5,307 nt of DNA from JBEKCP01 sp050014815 (GTDB taxonomy: Bacteria > Planctomycetota > Planctomycetia > Pirellulales > Thermoguttaceae). The stretch lies in contig JBEKCP010000434.1 in the NCBI GenBank assembly GCA_050014815.1, positions 1-5,307 of the forward strand, written 5' to 3'. The notes beneath the pieces were generated by a model that was not told the DNA's origin, did not search any database, and saw nothing but the letters and a program-made list of their open reading frames with translations. Each line of letters begins with the position of its first letter. Position 1 is the stretch's first letter. The position numbers were made by a program, and so were the translations under genes. Positions 1 to 5,307 of the stretch are shown in pieces.

Positions 1-741
1 CTGGACGTCGGTTGCATGGAGTGGTTCGCGTCGATCCTCGCCGCCCGCCGGGGTGCCCATGTGACCGCATGGGACCGGCTGCACGATGACATGAATTCCA
101 GCGACGAAAAGCTGGACTGGCTGCGGAGCAAGATCGGGGGGCCGGAAGTCTTCGTACGAAGCAAGCGAATCGGCGACATTCGCCCTGGTACGGACAATTA
201 CGACGTGGTGGTTCTGGCTGGCGTGCTGTATCACGCCATGGACCCGTTCGCCACTCTGTTGACTGCTCGCTCGCTCCTTCGCAACGGCGGCTTGATGCTC
301 GTCGAAACCGCCGTTGCCCCTGGTGACGATTCCGCGCTCTGCTTCAATAATCACGGGCGATTCTATTGGGATCCGGCACAAGCCAACTATTGGCTTCCTA
401 CCCTGCCTTGCCTGGACGCCATGCTGCGCTGCGCCCGCTTGTCGCCGCTGGACGGCGTGTGGATCGACGACCCCGTCGCGCGCTTCGGCGTTGTCTGCCG
501 AGCCGTGCCGCACGTTCCCGACGATCATCCCTGGATGCAAGCCCAAATGGACGGTGGGGCCGTGGCGGCGAATTACGGCGAGTTCATCGACTGGCGAGGT
601 GTGGAATCGACCGCCCCCTTCACGAAGTACGGTGGCCCGCTTGGCTTCGATGATCTCCCCCGCATGAAGGCCGCTGTTCCGCCTCTGCGCGTCACGACCG
701 GCGACGATTCAACGACGCTCTTTCTCAAGGATGTTGTCTGA
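1..741 (+). CDS. Class I SAM-dependent methyltransferase, 5'-partial
   Basis: The frame is open from the first base and ends with TGA at 739-741, giving 246 visible residues; the start lies outside the window. It opens directly in the SAM-binding motif I (LDVGC, residues 1-5), followed by an acidic residue at the end of strand 2 (VTAWD, about residue 25). A typical motif IV/post-motif block follows: NYDVVVLAGVLYH (about 66-78), then a helix and RNGGLMLVET (about 95-103). This arrangement is characteristic of the Methyltransf_11/23 and CmoB-like Rossmann methyltransferases. The C-terminal part (WLPTLPCLDAMLRCARL) resembles the segment after the core in methyltransferases found beside glycosyltransferases. 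The ATG at base 16 lies inside motif I, so it is not the true start. The substrate cannot be read; the overlap with a glycosyltransferase suggests methylation of a glycan, lipid or sugar intermediate in the cytoplasm (inference). Confidence 0.85.
   Translation: MDVGCMEWFASILAARRGAHVTAWDRLHDDMNSSDEKLDWLRSKIGGPEVFVRSKRIGDIRPGTDNYDVVVLAGVLYHAMDPFATLLTARSLLRNGGLMLVETAVAPGDDSALCFNNHGRFYWDPAQANYWLPTLPCLDAMLRCARLSPLDGVWIDDPVARFGVVCRAVPHVPDDHPWMQAQMDGGAVAANYGEFIDWRGVESTAPFTKYGGPLGFDDLPRMKAAVPPLRVTTGDDSTTLFLKDVV
727..731 (+). promoter_or_regulatory. Shine-Dalgarno of the DUF5672 gene
   Basis: AAGGA sits 9 bases upstream of the ATG at 741, inside the last codons of the methyltransferase gene. With the TGATG stop/start overlap it supports ATG 741 as the start and suggests translational coupling. 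Confidence 0.6.
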
Positions 742-2177
742 TGTCCAGCCTGCAAAACGTGGTTCTCGCTTGCGTCGATTGCGTCGATCCCGATCTGGCG
801 GTCGCGGCCATGCGGACGGGAGACGGCCTGCCCTTCATGCAGCGGCTCCTGCTGTCGGATGAATGCCCGGACAGTCTGCCGGCCAATATCGACTTCGTAG
901 AAACTCCGCGAATTGGGACCGTCGAGGACTACAACCGATTCATGCTGCACGACTTCCATCGATACGTTAGCGACCGTTTCATTGAAGGCGACGTTACCCA
1001 CGTCCTGACCCTCCAGACCGATGGTTTTATTCTCCGCCCGGAACTGTGGCGCGACGAATGGTTGCAATACGATTATCTGGGCGCCCCGTGGCCGGCGGAT
1101 GTCCCCTGGGCCGTGAAATCCCGGGTGGGTAATTCCGGCTTGTGCCTCCGCTCGCGGCGATTGCTGGAAACGACGGCTCTTGTTGCGAGGCGAAGAGACG
1201 AGAGCAGGCTCCAGCCCTGGCAGTTGCGGGACGACGTGTTCCCGTGCAGCGTGGCATTTCGCGAACTGATGGCCCGCGGGATGCGATTCGCCCCCCTGGA
1301 GGTAGCCGCGCGGTTCTCTTTCGAGCAGCCGTGCGGCGATTGCCCGCAGTCGATCGGGGCTGTATTCGGCTTCCACGGCCGGTTGACGCCCGAGACCCAG
1401 CACATGACCGATTGCCTGTTTCGCCGCGTCAACGGCGGAAAACTGCGTTTGATCGTCAACTACTATCGGGATCCGCATTACCTGCGCCGGGTGGAGATCG
1501 ACGAGTGCCTGCGTGCCAATTGCGGGCCGGGGGTGTTCGATGAGGTCCTGGCAATTTGCAAAATGGATACGATGCCTGCCTATCGGAGAATGAAGCTCTG
1601 GAGATTGGGCGTTGATCGGGCGACTTTCGGCGTTCATTTTCAAGCTGCCGATGAAACCACCGCCAAAGCCGACGTGAACGTGATTGCCAACGCGGACATC
1701 GAATTCACCCCCGCGGCGTGCGATCTTCTCCGCCGCCTTCCTCGCGGCGAGTTCTGGTGCCTCTCCCGCTGGGAGAATCCCGACCATCCGCAGCCGCCAA
1801 GCGAGGCGTACAGATATTGCCAGGACGTTTGGGCCTGGCGGGGGGCCTGCAAGATCGATTTGGCGGCGGCCAGCTTTCCGCTGGGCTATCCCGGCTGCGA
1901 GAACCGACTGGCGTATTTGGCACACGAGGCCGGCTATCGCGTGGCCAATCCTTCGCTCTCGGTCAAGACGATCCACGTCCACCAGTCAGCATTTCGCCGC
2001 TATCCGGCGACTGATCATGCCGTGAAGTGCAAGGATCGGATCCCGCCGCCATACGTCTACGTGGAACCACACAAGATCGGAGAAACCCCGCGAATCACGA
2101 TCGACCTCGATGGGCCGAACCTGCCGGAGGCGGAAGAAGCAATGGCAGCGGGGACCGAAACAGCGGCGGGAACGTGA
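741..2177 (+). CDS. Two-domain glycosyltransferase-like protein (N-terminal DUF5672)
   Basis: 478 residues, with no signal peptide or membrane segment visible, so probably cytoplasmic. Residues about 1-215 match the DUF5672 pattern: VLTLQTDGFILRPELW (88-103, the QTDG acting as a likely DXD-like site), YLGAPWP (112-118), RVGNSGLCLRSRRLL (128-142), RDDVFPC (163-169), MRFAPLEVAARFSFE (181-195) and FGFHG (209-213). Residues about 235-425 form a second GT-like unit seen in glycan clusters: LIVNYYRD (237-244), VIANADIEF (314-322, an acidic NADI site), LSRWE (341-345), YCQDVWAWRG (359-368), FPLGYPGCENRLAYLAHEAGYRVANP (379-404) and HVHQSAFRRY (412-421). The order suggests a fusion of two transferase modules. 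The donor and acceptor sugars are unknown. It overlaps the upstream methyltransferase by one base, so the two are probably one operon. The last 50 residues are an Ala/Glu-rich tail of no recognised fold. Confidence 0.8.
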   Translation: MSSLQNVVLACVDCVDPDLAVAAMRTGDGLPFMQRLLLSDECPDSLPANIDFVETPRIGTVEDYNRFMLHDFHRYVSDRFIEGDVTHVLTLQTDGFILRPELWRDEWLQYDYLGAPWPADVPWAVKSRVGNSGLCLRSRRLLETTALVARRRDESRLQPWQLRDDVFPCSVAFRELMARGMRFAPLEVAARFSFEQPCGDCPQSIGAVFGFHGRLTPETQHMTDCLFRRVNGGKLRLIVNYYRDPHYLRRVEIDECLRANCGPGVFDEVLAICKMDTMPAYRRMKLWRLGVDRATFGVHFQAADETTAKADVNVIANADIEFTPAACDLLRRLPRGEFWCLSRWENPDHPQPPSEAYRYCQDVWAWRGACKIDLAAASFPLGYPGCENRLAYLAHEAGYRVANPSLSVKTIHVHQSAFRRYPATDHAVKCKDRIPPPYVYVEPHKIGETPRITIDLDGPNLPEAEEAMAAGTETAAGT

Positions 2178-2226
2178 GCGATGCAAAGTAATGGGCCGAA
2201 AGAAGAAGAACGAATCATCGAAAGAT

Positions 2227-2233
2227 AGGGAGG
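2227..2233 (+). promoter_or_regulatory. Strong Shine-Dalgarno deciding the HTH gene start
   Basis: AGGGAGG lies 8 bases upstream of ATG 2242. The two upstream in-frame ATGs (2110 and 2191) have no comparable site, and 2110 lies inside the preceding gene, so 2242 is preferred. Confidence 0.65.
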
Positions 2234-2241
2234 ACAACGTC

Positions 2242-2433
2242 ATGCCACAAGAGCCCATCCGTAGGACGGTCGGCACCAAGGAACTGGCCGAGGCCCTGGA
2301 CTGCGATCCGCGGACGATCGTCAAGGCGGCCAAGGCCGGCAAGATTCCGGCGTTTCGTGTCGACAAGGAGTTTCGTTTCGACCCGGCGGCCGTCCGCATC
2401 GCGCTGAGCAACAACGCCAGGTCGAAAAAGTAG
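2242..2433 (+). CDS. Small HTH_17 / excisionase-family DNA-binding protein
   Basis: 63 residues, ending at TAG 2431-2433. Residues about 9-56 fit the MerR-like HTH_17 (excisionase-family) winged-helix pattern: TVGTKELAEALDCDPRTIVKAAKAGKIPAFRVDKEFRFDPAAVRIAL. That is a helix-turn-helix, then the KIPAFRV wing strand and an F-RFD motif before the last helix. The C-terminus is basic (NNARSKK). These proteins bind DNA as excisionases, phage or plasmid regulators, or general small transcription factors; no integrase is present, so an excision role is unsupported. The gene starts 64 bases after the glycosyltransferase stop on the same strand and could be read from the same transcript. Starting at 2191 would add a Lys-rich 17-residue extension (MGRKKKNESS...), but that ATG lacks a ribosome site. 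Confidence 0.75.
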   Translation: MPQEPIRRTVGTKELAEALDCDPRTIVKAAKAGKIPAFRVDKEFRFDPAAVRIALSNNARSKK

Positions 2434-2457
2434 CAGGGCTGTCCCACGCGTCAATGG

Positions 2458-2469
2458 CAGCCGGGGCTG
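2458..2469 (+). terminator. Possible weak terminator hairpin after the HTH gene
   Basis: CAGCC and GGCTG can pair around a two-base GG loop, 24 bases after the HTH stop, followed by TCACTTTT. The stem is only 5 bp and the T-run is short and offset, so this is a weak candidate. Confidence 0.2.
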
Positions 2470-2584
2470 TCACTTTTGAAGTTGCGCATTTCTCAGGGAG
2501 CAAACATCGTTTTTCGCGGGGATTTTCGAGGTGTGGTACCCCAATGGGTGAGAATCAGGAGGGCCATTTTCGCGGCAAATGCCG

Positions 2585-2599
2585 TTTTCCCCGGGAAAA
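2585..2599. repeat. 15-base palindrome TTTTCCC-C-GGGAAAA
   Basis: Perfect 7-base arms flank a single central C. A one-base loop is too tight for a full RNA hairpin, so if it functions it is more likely a dimer-protein site or part of a larger repeat. It lies in the middle of the TTTTC/GAAAA-rich spacer. Confidence 0.5.
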
Positions 2600-2719
2600 T
2601 TCGGATATCGGCCCGAAAACGTCGAAAATGCCGTGTTTTCCAGGGTCCTCTTGCATTTTGGCTAGTTTTTGGTTCGGGGTCAAGAACCTGGGGAAAACCT
2701 CAATCATGCGATGGGCGCG

Positions 2720-2733
2720 GGTGTCACGACACC
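2720..2733. repeat. Short hairpin GGTGT-CACG-ACACC
   Basis: Five perfect base pairs around a four-base loop (six pairs if the loop is counted as two bases). It has no T-run on either side, so it is not a classical terminator. It may stop or stabilise a transcript end between the convergent genes. Confidence 0.35.
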
Positions 2734-2904
2734 AGGGTGGCCAGTGGGACGAAACACGGGCGGGCTTGAGCCTTCGGCACATGGACGTGCTGATACACCG
2801 CCATTATACGGGCTTTCGGGCCGTGCTGAACATGCCCCCGTTTTCCCGCCTTCCTACCTGCGATGCCGGGTCGGACGATTCTCCGGCAACGCCGCCTTAG
2901 CCTG

Positions 2905-3933
2905 CTACGATTCGTTGACTTGCCCTTCCAGCGCTCGTAGCCCCTGCACGATCTGCTCCCAAGCCGGCGCCTCACCGAAGATCATCTCGCGCATGCGAGC
3001 ATAGTCCGTGCGAAGCAGAACCGCCTGATCTTCCCGCGGCACGAGGTGCAGGCTTCCAGGCACTGCGGTTTCGTAATTCGCCCAGGCCGAGGCGAAGAAC
3101 AGGCGTTTGTGCGCGACCACGCGAGTCAGAAGATCGCCGCACTCCATTGCCTGCCGTCCGATCTCCTGTCCTGCAAGCTGGTAGACGTCGTAGTAGTGCC
3201 GCGACATGCCTGCCGCCAGGGCCTTGTCAGCCGGTCGATGGTGCTCGGCATGCAGGATCGTAGCCTTCTCCCAGAAGGTTCGCCTTGCATCCAAGGCCCG
3301 CACCTGGCAGGACGCTGCTGCCGTGAAAGCCGCGGGGAACGCTTCGGCCGCGTAAGGACGAATCTCCCGCTCTTCCGCCGGCCAGTCGTCGGAGCGTGCT
3401 CCCATCTCCAGGCGAATCCCAGGGCGGATGGTCTCTGGAAGGGTGCCGGCCAGTTCGCTGCGCGGATACGTGAAGATCACCGTCTGCGAGTCGATGGCGT
3501 CAATCTCGATGCTCCAACCACCCGGCCCGATGACCGACGCGAAATCGGCGCGGAGGCTTGGCAGCAATCGGTCGAGGATCGCCTGCTGGCACGCTTCTAC
3601 AAGGGCCTCGATCCGGCGCCGTGCTTCCTTTCCGCTAATGCCTGGCTGCTCGGGATCGCGGTCATTGGCGAAGCCCAGGTCTCGACGGCTGAGCGAAAGG
3701 TCAACATCTTCCGAGAACCGCTCAACAGCGTGATACGCCTTCGACAAGGATGTGCCGCCCTTGAAGATCAACTGCGGCCGGAATTGCAACACGTTGAAAA
3801 GGCGATGTAACACCCAGCAGACCCAGAAATCCTTCTCGATGATCGCGGGCGCCCGCTCCGGGCGCAGGACGCCGGCCGATCGCCGGAACAAGTCGGTACG
3901 TTCCTCCTGTGGGGCCTGAGCGATCCGATCCAT
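2905..3933 (-). CDS. AbiEii-type nucleotidyltransferase toxin (type IV TA)
   Basis: 342 residues from ATG 3933-3931 to TAG 2907-2905, a usual length for the AbiEii/AbiGii (DUF1814) family. The order of motifs is diagnostic: EKDFWVCWVL (33-42), FKGGTSLSKAY (57-67, the GG-S nucleotidyltransferase signature), RFSEDVDLSL (72-81, metal-binding acidic pair D76/D78), RLEMGARS (174-181), TFWEKATILHAEHH (219-232) and SRHYYDVYQL (244-253). In the family such proteins transfer nucleotides or bind GTP; characterised relatives (MenT) modify tRNA 3' ends and arrest growth, and AbiE systems can give abortive phage defence. The target of this member is not readable. A start at 3981 would add 16 residues, but ATG 3933 has a strong Shine-Dalgarno and overlaps the antitoxin stop (TGATG), so it is preferred. 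No key residue appears to be missing. Confidence 0.9.
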   Translation of the reverse strand: MDRIAQAPQEERTDLFRRSAGVLRPERAPAIIEKDFWVCWVLHRLFNVLQFRPQLIFKGGTSLSKAYHAVERFSEDVDLSLSRRDLGFANDRDPEQPGISGKEARRRIEALVEACQQAILDRLLPSLRADFASVIGPGGWSIEIDAIDSQTVIFTYPRSELAGTLPETIRPGIRLEMGARSDDWPAEEREIRPYAAEAFPAAFTAAASCQVRALDARRTFWEKATILHAEHHRPADKALAAGMSRHYYDVYQLAGQEIGRQAMECGDLLTRVVAHKRLFFASAWANYETAVPGSLHLVPREDQAVLLRTDYARMREMIFGEAPAWEQIVQGLRALEGQVNES

Positions 3934-4550
3934 CAGCTCCCCTCCCTGCTGGCGACCTGCTCGATCACGGGGATCATCCAAGCCGCGGCGTAGCCGATAT
4001 TGTCCTTCAGTTCGGCCTTATCCTTGCGAGAGAGGGTCAATCGCAGCCGGTCGATGACCTCCGGCGTCGCGCCGCCGCGGCCTAGGTGGCGCAGGGCCTG
4101 GAAAACCAGCGGGGCCATCCGGCCGCCCACGTCCATTGTCTTCGGCCCGCGGTTTAGGAGCTTGATGGAGTAGGGGTCGAGTTTCAACACCCGCGTACGA
4201 CCGTTGGTGTAGTAGACGATCTTCGCCGGCACCTGGGTCGAAAGCCCGAGCAGGTTGGCAGCGTGCGCCCCAGACGGTACGACCCGCAAGCCGTTCTTCC
4301 TGGCCCACGCATGAACCAGTTCGTCGGGTGACTGTACCATCGGTTCGTTCAGCAGCTTGCCGATCCGCGGCAGTTCATACAGCCCCCGTCGCACGCGGCG
4401 GATGGCTCCCTGCCGCACCAGACGCGACAACGCCTGATCGACGGCCGCGCGCTCGCCGAGATCGAGGAAGTCGCCGGCTGGAACTGCTGTTCCCTGCCGA
4501 GAGCCCAGTCTCGCAAGCAACTTTTCGGCAATCGGATGGGCGACGTTCAT
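3933..4550 (-). CDS. AbiEi / DUF6088-like antitoxin with winged HTH
   Basis: 205 residues, from ATG 4550-4548 to TGA 3935-3933. Residues about 5-60 form a winged helix-turn-helix: IAEKLLARL, then DFLDLGERAAVDQALSRLVRQGAIRRVRRGLYELPR (27-62), with the recognition helix and basic wing clear. The C-terminal part carries the pattern of DUF6088/AbiEi proteins: NGLRVVPSGAHAANLLGLSTQVPAKIVYYTNGRTR (86-120) and PLVFQALRHLGR (147-158). In AbiE systems the N-terminal domain represses its own promoter and the C-terminal domain counteracts the toxin without forming a stable complex. Its position before the toxin, the one-base overlap and the operator-like repeat upstream fit that role. No obvious Shine-Dalgarno precedes the ATG, so initiation may be weak or rely on the short leader. 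Whether it is strictly AbiEi or a related DUF6088 member is uncertain. Confidence 0.88.
   Translation of the reverse strand: MNVAHPIAEKLLARLGSRQGTAVPAGDFLDLGERAAVDQALSRLVRQGAIRRVRRGLYELPRIGKLLNEPMVQSPDELVHAWARKNGLRVVPSGAHAANLLGLSTQVPAKIVYYTNGRTRVLKLDPYSIKLLNRGPKTMDVGGRMAPLVFQALRHLGRGGATPEVIDRLRLTLSRKDKAELKDNIGYAAAWMIPVIEQVASREGS
3937..3947 (-). promoter_or_regulatory. Strong Shine-Dalgarno of the toxin gene inside the antitoxin
   Basis: AGGGAGGGGAG (read on the - strand) lies just before the toxin ATG; its GGGAGG part is 7 bases from the start. The same bases encode the last antitoxin residues (R-E-G-S), so toxin translation is probably coupled to that of the antitoxin. Confidence 0.7.
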
Positions 4551-4568
4551 CGGCGGCTGTTGAGCTAT

Positions 4569-4598
4569 TGTCAGAATAATAGATCGCTGTTTCTGACA
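4569..4598 (-). promoter_or_regulatory. Operator-like inverted repeat TGTCAGAA-N14-TTCTGACA
   Basis: Two perfect 8-base half-sites (4598-4591 and 4576-4569 on the - strand) are separated by 14 bases, with centres 22 bases apart, about two helical turns. The upstream half begins on the last base of the -10 box and covers the predicted +1, so a bound dimer would block RNA polymerase. AbiEi antitoxins are known to bind inverted repeats in their own promoter; that this repeat is the site for this antitoxin is inference. Confidence 0.65.
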
Positions 4599-4625
4599 TT
4601 ATAGCATACGCCCGGTGCCTATCAA
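4598..4625 (-). promoter_or_regulatory. Sigma70-type promoter of the toxin-antitoxin operon
   Basis: On the - strand TTGATA (4625-4620, 5 of 6 to TTGACA) is followed after 16 bases by TATAAT (4603-4598, perfect). A TGC just upstream makes an extended -10 (TGCTATAAT). The predicted transcription start is about 4591, giving a leader of about 40 bases before ATG 4550. It is the best promoter match I found in the window. Confidence 0.75.
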
Positions 4626-5029
4626 GCGCAATTCCGCACGTCCCCAACGCGATGGCCAAGCCGAGTGGGCGATGATCGACAACACTGGCTCATTCCGCTG
4701 CCGCGTCCGCGCCGCAGCCGCCTCCTGCGACCGCTCCCACGCCCCGTACGCTGCCACCGTTGTAGGGAACACCAGCCGTTGCCGGATGGCCGTGGCACAA
4801 ACCGCGTGCGTTGACATCATTGCTTGCATCTCGCATCGATGGGTCTGGCCGCCCAGTCCAGATCTTGCTCCACGGCGCCATCATGTTGATCTGAACCATG
4901 ACGGTCACCACGGCGGTCACCATCGCGACCACGATCACCGTCCACGCCGTCGGCGGCAAAGAAAGTGCCGGTGCGCGAGGCCCGCGATGTCGTCAGGTTT
5001 GTCCCCGATAGTGGCCACTAAGCCCGTGA
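4626..5029. other. Spacer without a credible gene, upstream of the TA promoter
   Basis: About 400 bases without a gene I can support. The + frame from 4597 stays open to the window end but encodes an Arg/His-rich, low-complexity sequence and runs out of frame across the acyltransferase. On the - strand a TTG-started frame (4959-4690) would begin with a hydrophobic stretch (WTVIVVAMVTAVVTVMV), then a Gly/Ala-rich tail; it lacks a Shine-Dalgarno and a known domain. The hydrophobic part comes from a roughly 12-base degenerate repeat (GGTCACCACGGC at 4903, GGTCACCATCGC at 4915, GACCACGATCAC at 4927). The stretch may be decayed coding DNA. Confidence 0.5.
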
Positions 5030-5069
5030 GGTGCCCGCTCTCCACCGAAGGAGGAAACGGTAGGGGACA
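5000..5069. repeat. TGTCCCC / GGGGACA inverted repeat enclosing a 12-bp palindrome
   Basis: TGTCCCC at 5000-5006 is the exact reverse complement of GGGGACA at 5063-5069, bounding a 70-base unit. Inside it lies the perfect palindrome TAGTGGCCACTA (5009-5020) and a small CTCC/GGAG pair (5040-5043, 5050-5053). Such compact multi-palindrome units resemble REP-like or miniature mobile sequences. The arms are short, so chance cannot be excluded. The unit ends just where the acyltransferase homology begins. Confidence 0.4.
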
Positions 5070-5307
5070 TCGGCAACGTCGCTGGCAATTGCAACCTGTC
5101 CCGCTTCCCTGCTCTGGAGAACCGCGGCAACGTGCTTCTGCTCTATCCCGAGGGCACGCGGAGCACGACCGGCGAAATCGGCGAGTTCCGGCCGGGCGTC
5201 GGCTTGCTGCTGGCCGGAACGCAGATTCCCGTGGTCCCCTGTTACCTGGAAGGCACGTTCCGAGCATTGCGCAAAGGGGCCTGGATCCCGTGGCCGCGGA
5301 ACGTGCG
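5030..5307 (+). pseudogene. PlsC-type 1-acylglycerol-3-phosphate acyltransferase, 5'-truncated and 3'-partial
   Basis: After a TGA at 5027-5029 this frame is open to the window end (92 codons). From about 5093 it reads as the C-terminal half of an acyltransferase: ALENRGNVLLLYPEGTRS (5111-5164, block III, phosphate-binding), EFRPGVGLLLAG (5183-5218) and IPVVPCYLEG (5225-5254, block IV). PlsC enzymes acylate lysophosphatidic acid at the inner membrane. The N-terminal block I with the catalytic NHxxxxD and block II are not found in any of the three forward frames upstream. There is no ATG, GTG or TTG start before the homology; the first possible one is GTG 5132, inside it. A functional enzyme from this fragment is therefore unlikely, unless it is a module of a split or rearranged gene. 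The 3' end is outside the window, so the total length is unknown. Confidence 0.7.

Larger units (their letters stand above)
2434..2904. other. Gene-free spacer rich in TTTTC/GAAAA words
   Basis: This 471-base stretch separates the rightward HTH gene from the leftward toxin gene, so both converge on it. Open frames cross it on both strands, but none shows a recognisable domain or a good ribosome site. The frame 2454-2900 uses many AT-ending codons (TTT, AAA, GAA, AAT) unlike its neighbours. From about 2505 to 2700 it has at least nine TTTTC/GAAAA-type words, a repeated TTTTCGCGG (2511-2519 and 2567-2575), a 15-base palindrome (2585-2599), and GAAAAC/GTTTTC pairing (2615-2620 with 2635-2640). 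The rest (2700-2904) is GC-rich with one compact hairpin. It could hold a dispersed repeat, a small RNA or simply terminators; I cannot tell which. Confidence 0.6.

Noticed and set aside
573..1982. 469-codon open frame on the - strand
   Set aside because: It lies antisense to the well-supported DUF5672 glycosyltransferase gene. The translation has no recognisable domain and is typical of a GC-rich shadow frame.
2181..2228. 15-codon leader-peptide-like frame (MQSNGPKEEERIIER)
   Set aside because: It has no clear ribosome site and no attenuator structure, and probably reflects chance between the glycosyltransferase stop and the HTH start.
2505..2700. Possible CRISPR array
   Set aside because: The repeated words are only 5-9 bases, irregularly spaced and in both orientations; there are no regular repeat-spacer units or cas genes.
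2454..2900. 148-codon open frame on the + strand in the spacer
   Set aside because: Codon choice is unlike its neighbours, it has no Shine-Dalgarno or known domain, and it runs through palindromic repeat sequence. It is better read as non-coding.
3046..3810. 254-codon open frame on the + strand
   Set aside because: It is antisense to the AbiEii toxin, whose motifs are conserved in the other strand's frame; no domain or ribosome site supports it.
4690..4959. TTG-started - strand frame with a possible membrane helix
   Set aside because: It has no ribosome site, the hydrophobic part follows a degenerate 12-base repeat, and the tail is Gly/Ala-rich without a known domain. Too weak to call a gene.
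4935..5267. 110-codon - strand frame over the acyltransferase fragment
   Set aside because: It is antisense to the YPEGTR/IPVVP-containing frame and has an Arg/Pro-rich shadow composition.
4597..5307. Long + frame open from 4597 to the window end
   Set aside because: The product is Arg/His-rich low complexity, and its last part is out of frame with the clear acyltransferase motifs at 5111-5254.

Overview
The window is a GC-rich bacterial segment. Its protein style (a DUF5672 glycosyltransferase, a YPEGTR-type acyltransferase, gene-poor spacers with GAAAA/TTTTC motifs) suggests a planctomycete or similar environmental bacterium. That placement is inference: there is no rRNA or other marker gene here.

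Left part (1-2433, + strand). A SAM-dependent methyltransferase cut by the left window edge overlaps by one base (TGATG) with a 478-residue two-part glycosyltransferase-like protein: an N-terminal DUF5672 domain and a second GT-like C-terminal domain. Together they look like the tail of a glycan or cell-surface polysaccharide operon. Just downstream lies a 63-codon helix-turn-helix (HTH_17/excisionase-type) protein with its own strong Shine-Dalgarno.

Middle spacer (2434-2904). About 470 bases hold no convincing gene. The stretch is rich in TTTTC/GAAAA words, with a 15-base palindrome and small hairpins, between the converging left genes and the leftward operon to the right. It may be a dispersed repeat or non-coding element.

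Right-centre (2905-4625, - strand). A complete AbiE-like (type IV) toxin-antitoxin operon. The antitoxin (AbiEi/DUF6088-like, winged HTH) comes first and overlaps by one base (TGATG) with the AbiEii nucleotidyltransferase toxin, whose Shine-Dalgarno lies inside the antitoxin's last codons. Upstream is a near-consensus promoter (TTGATA, 16 bp, extended-10 TGCTATAAT). A perfect 8-bp inverted repeat (half-site centres 22 bp apart) runs from the last -10 base across the predicted start of transcription, which fits autoregulation by the antitoxin.

Right end (4626-5307). About 400 bases without a credible gene contain a 12-bp perfect palindrome and a TGTCCCC/GGGGACA inverted repeat. They lead into an acyltransferase (PlsC-type) reading frame that has lost its N-terminal half, including the NHxxxxD catalytic region, and runs off the window. 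This looks like a recombination scar next to the toxin-antitoxin module. No CRISPR array, tRNA, rRNA or complete insertion sequence was seen.
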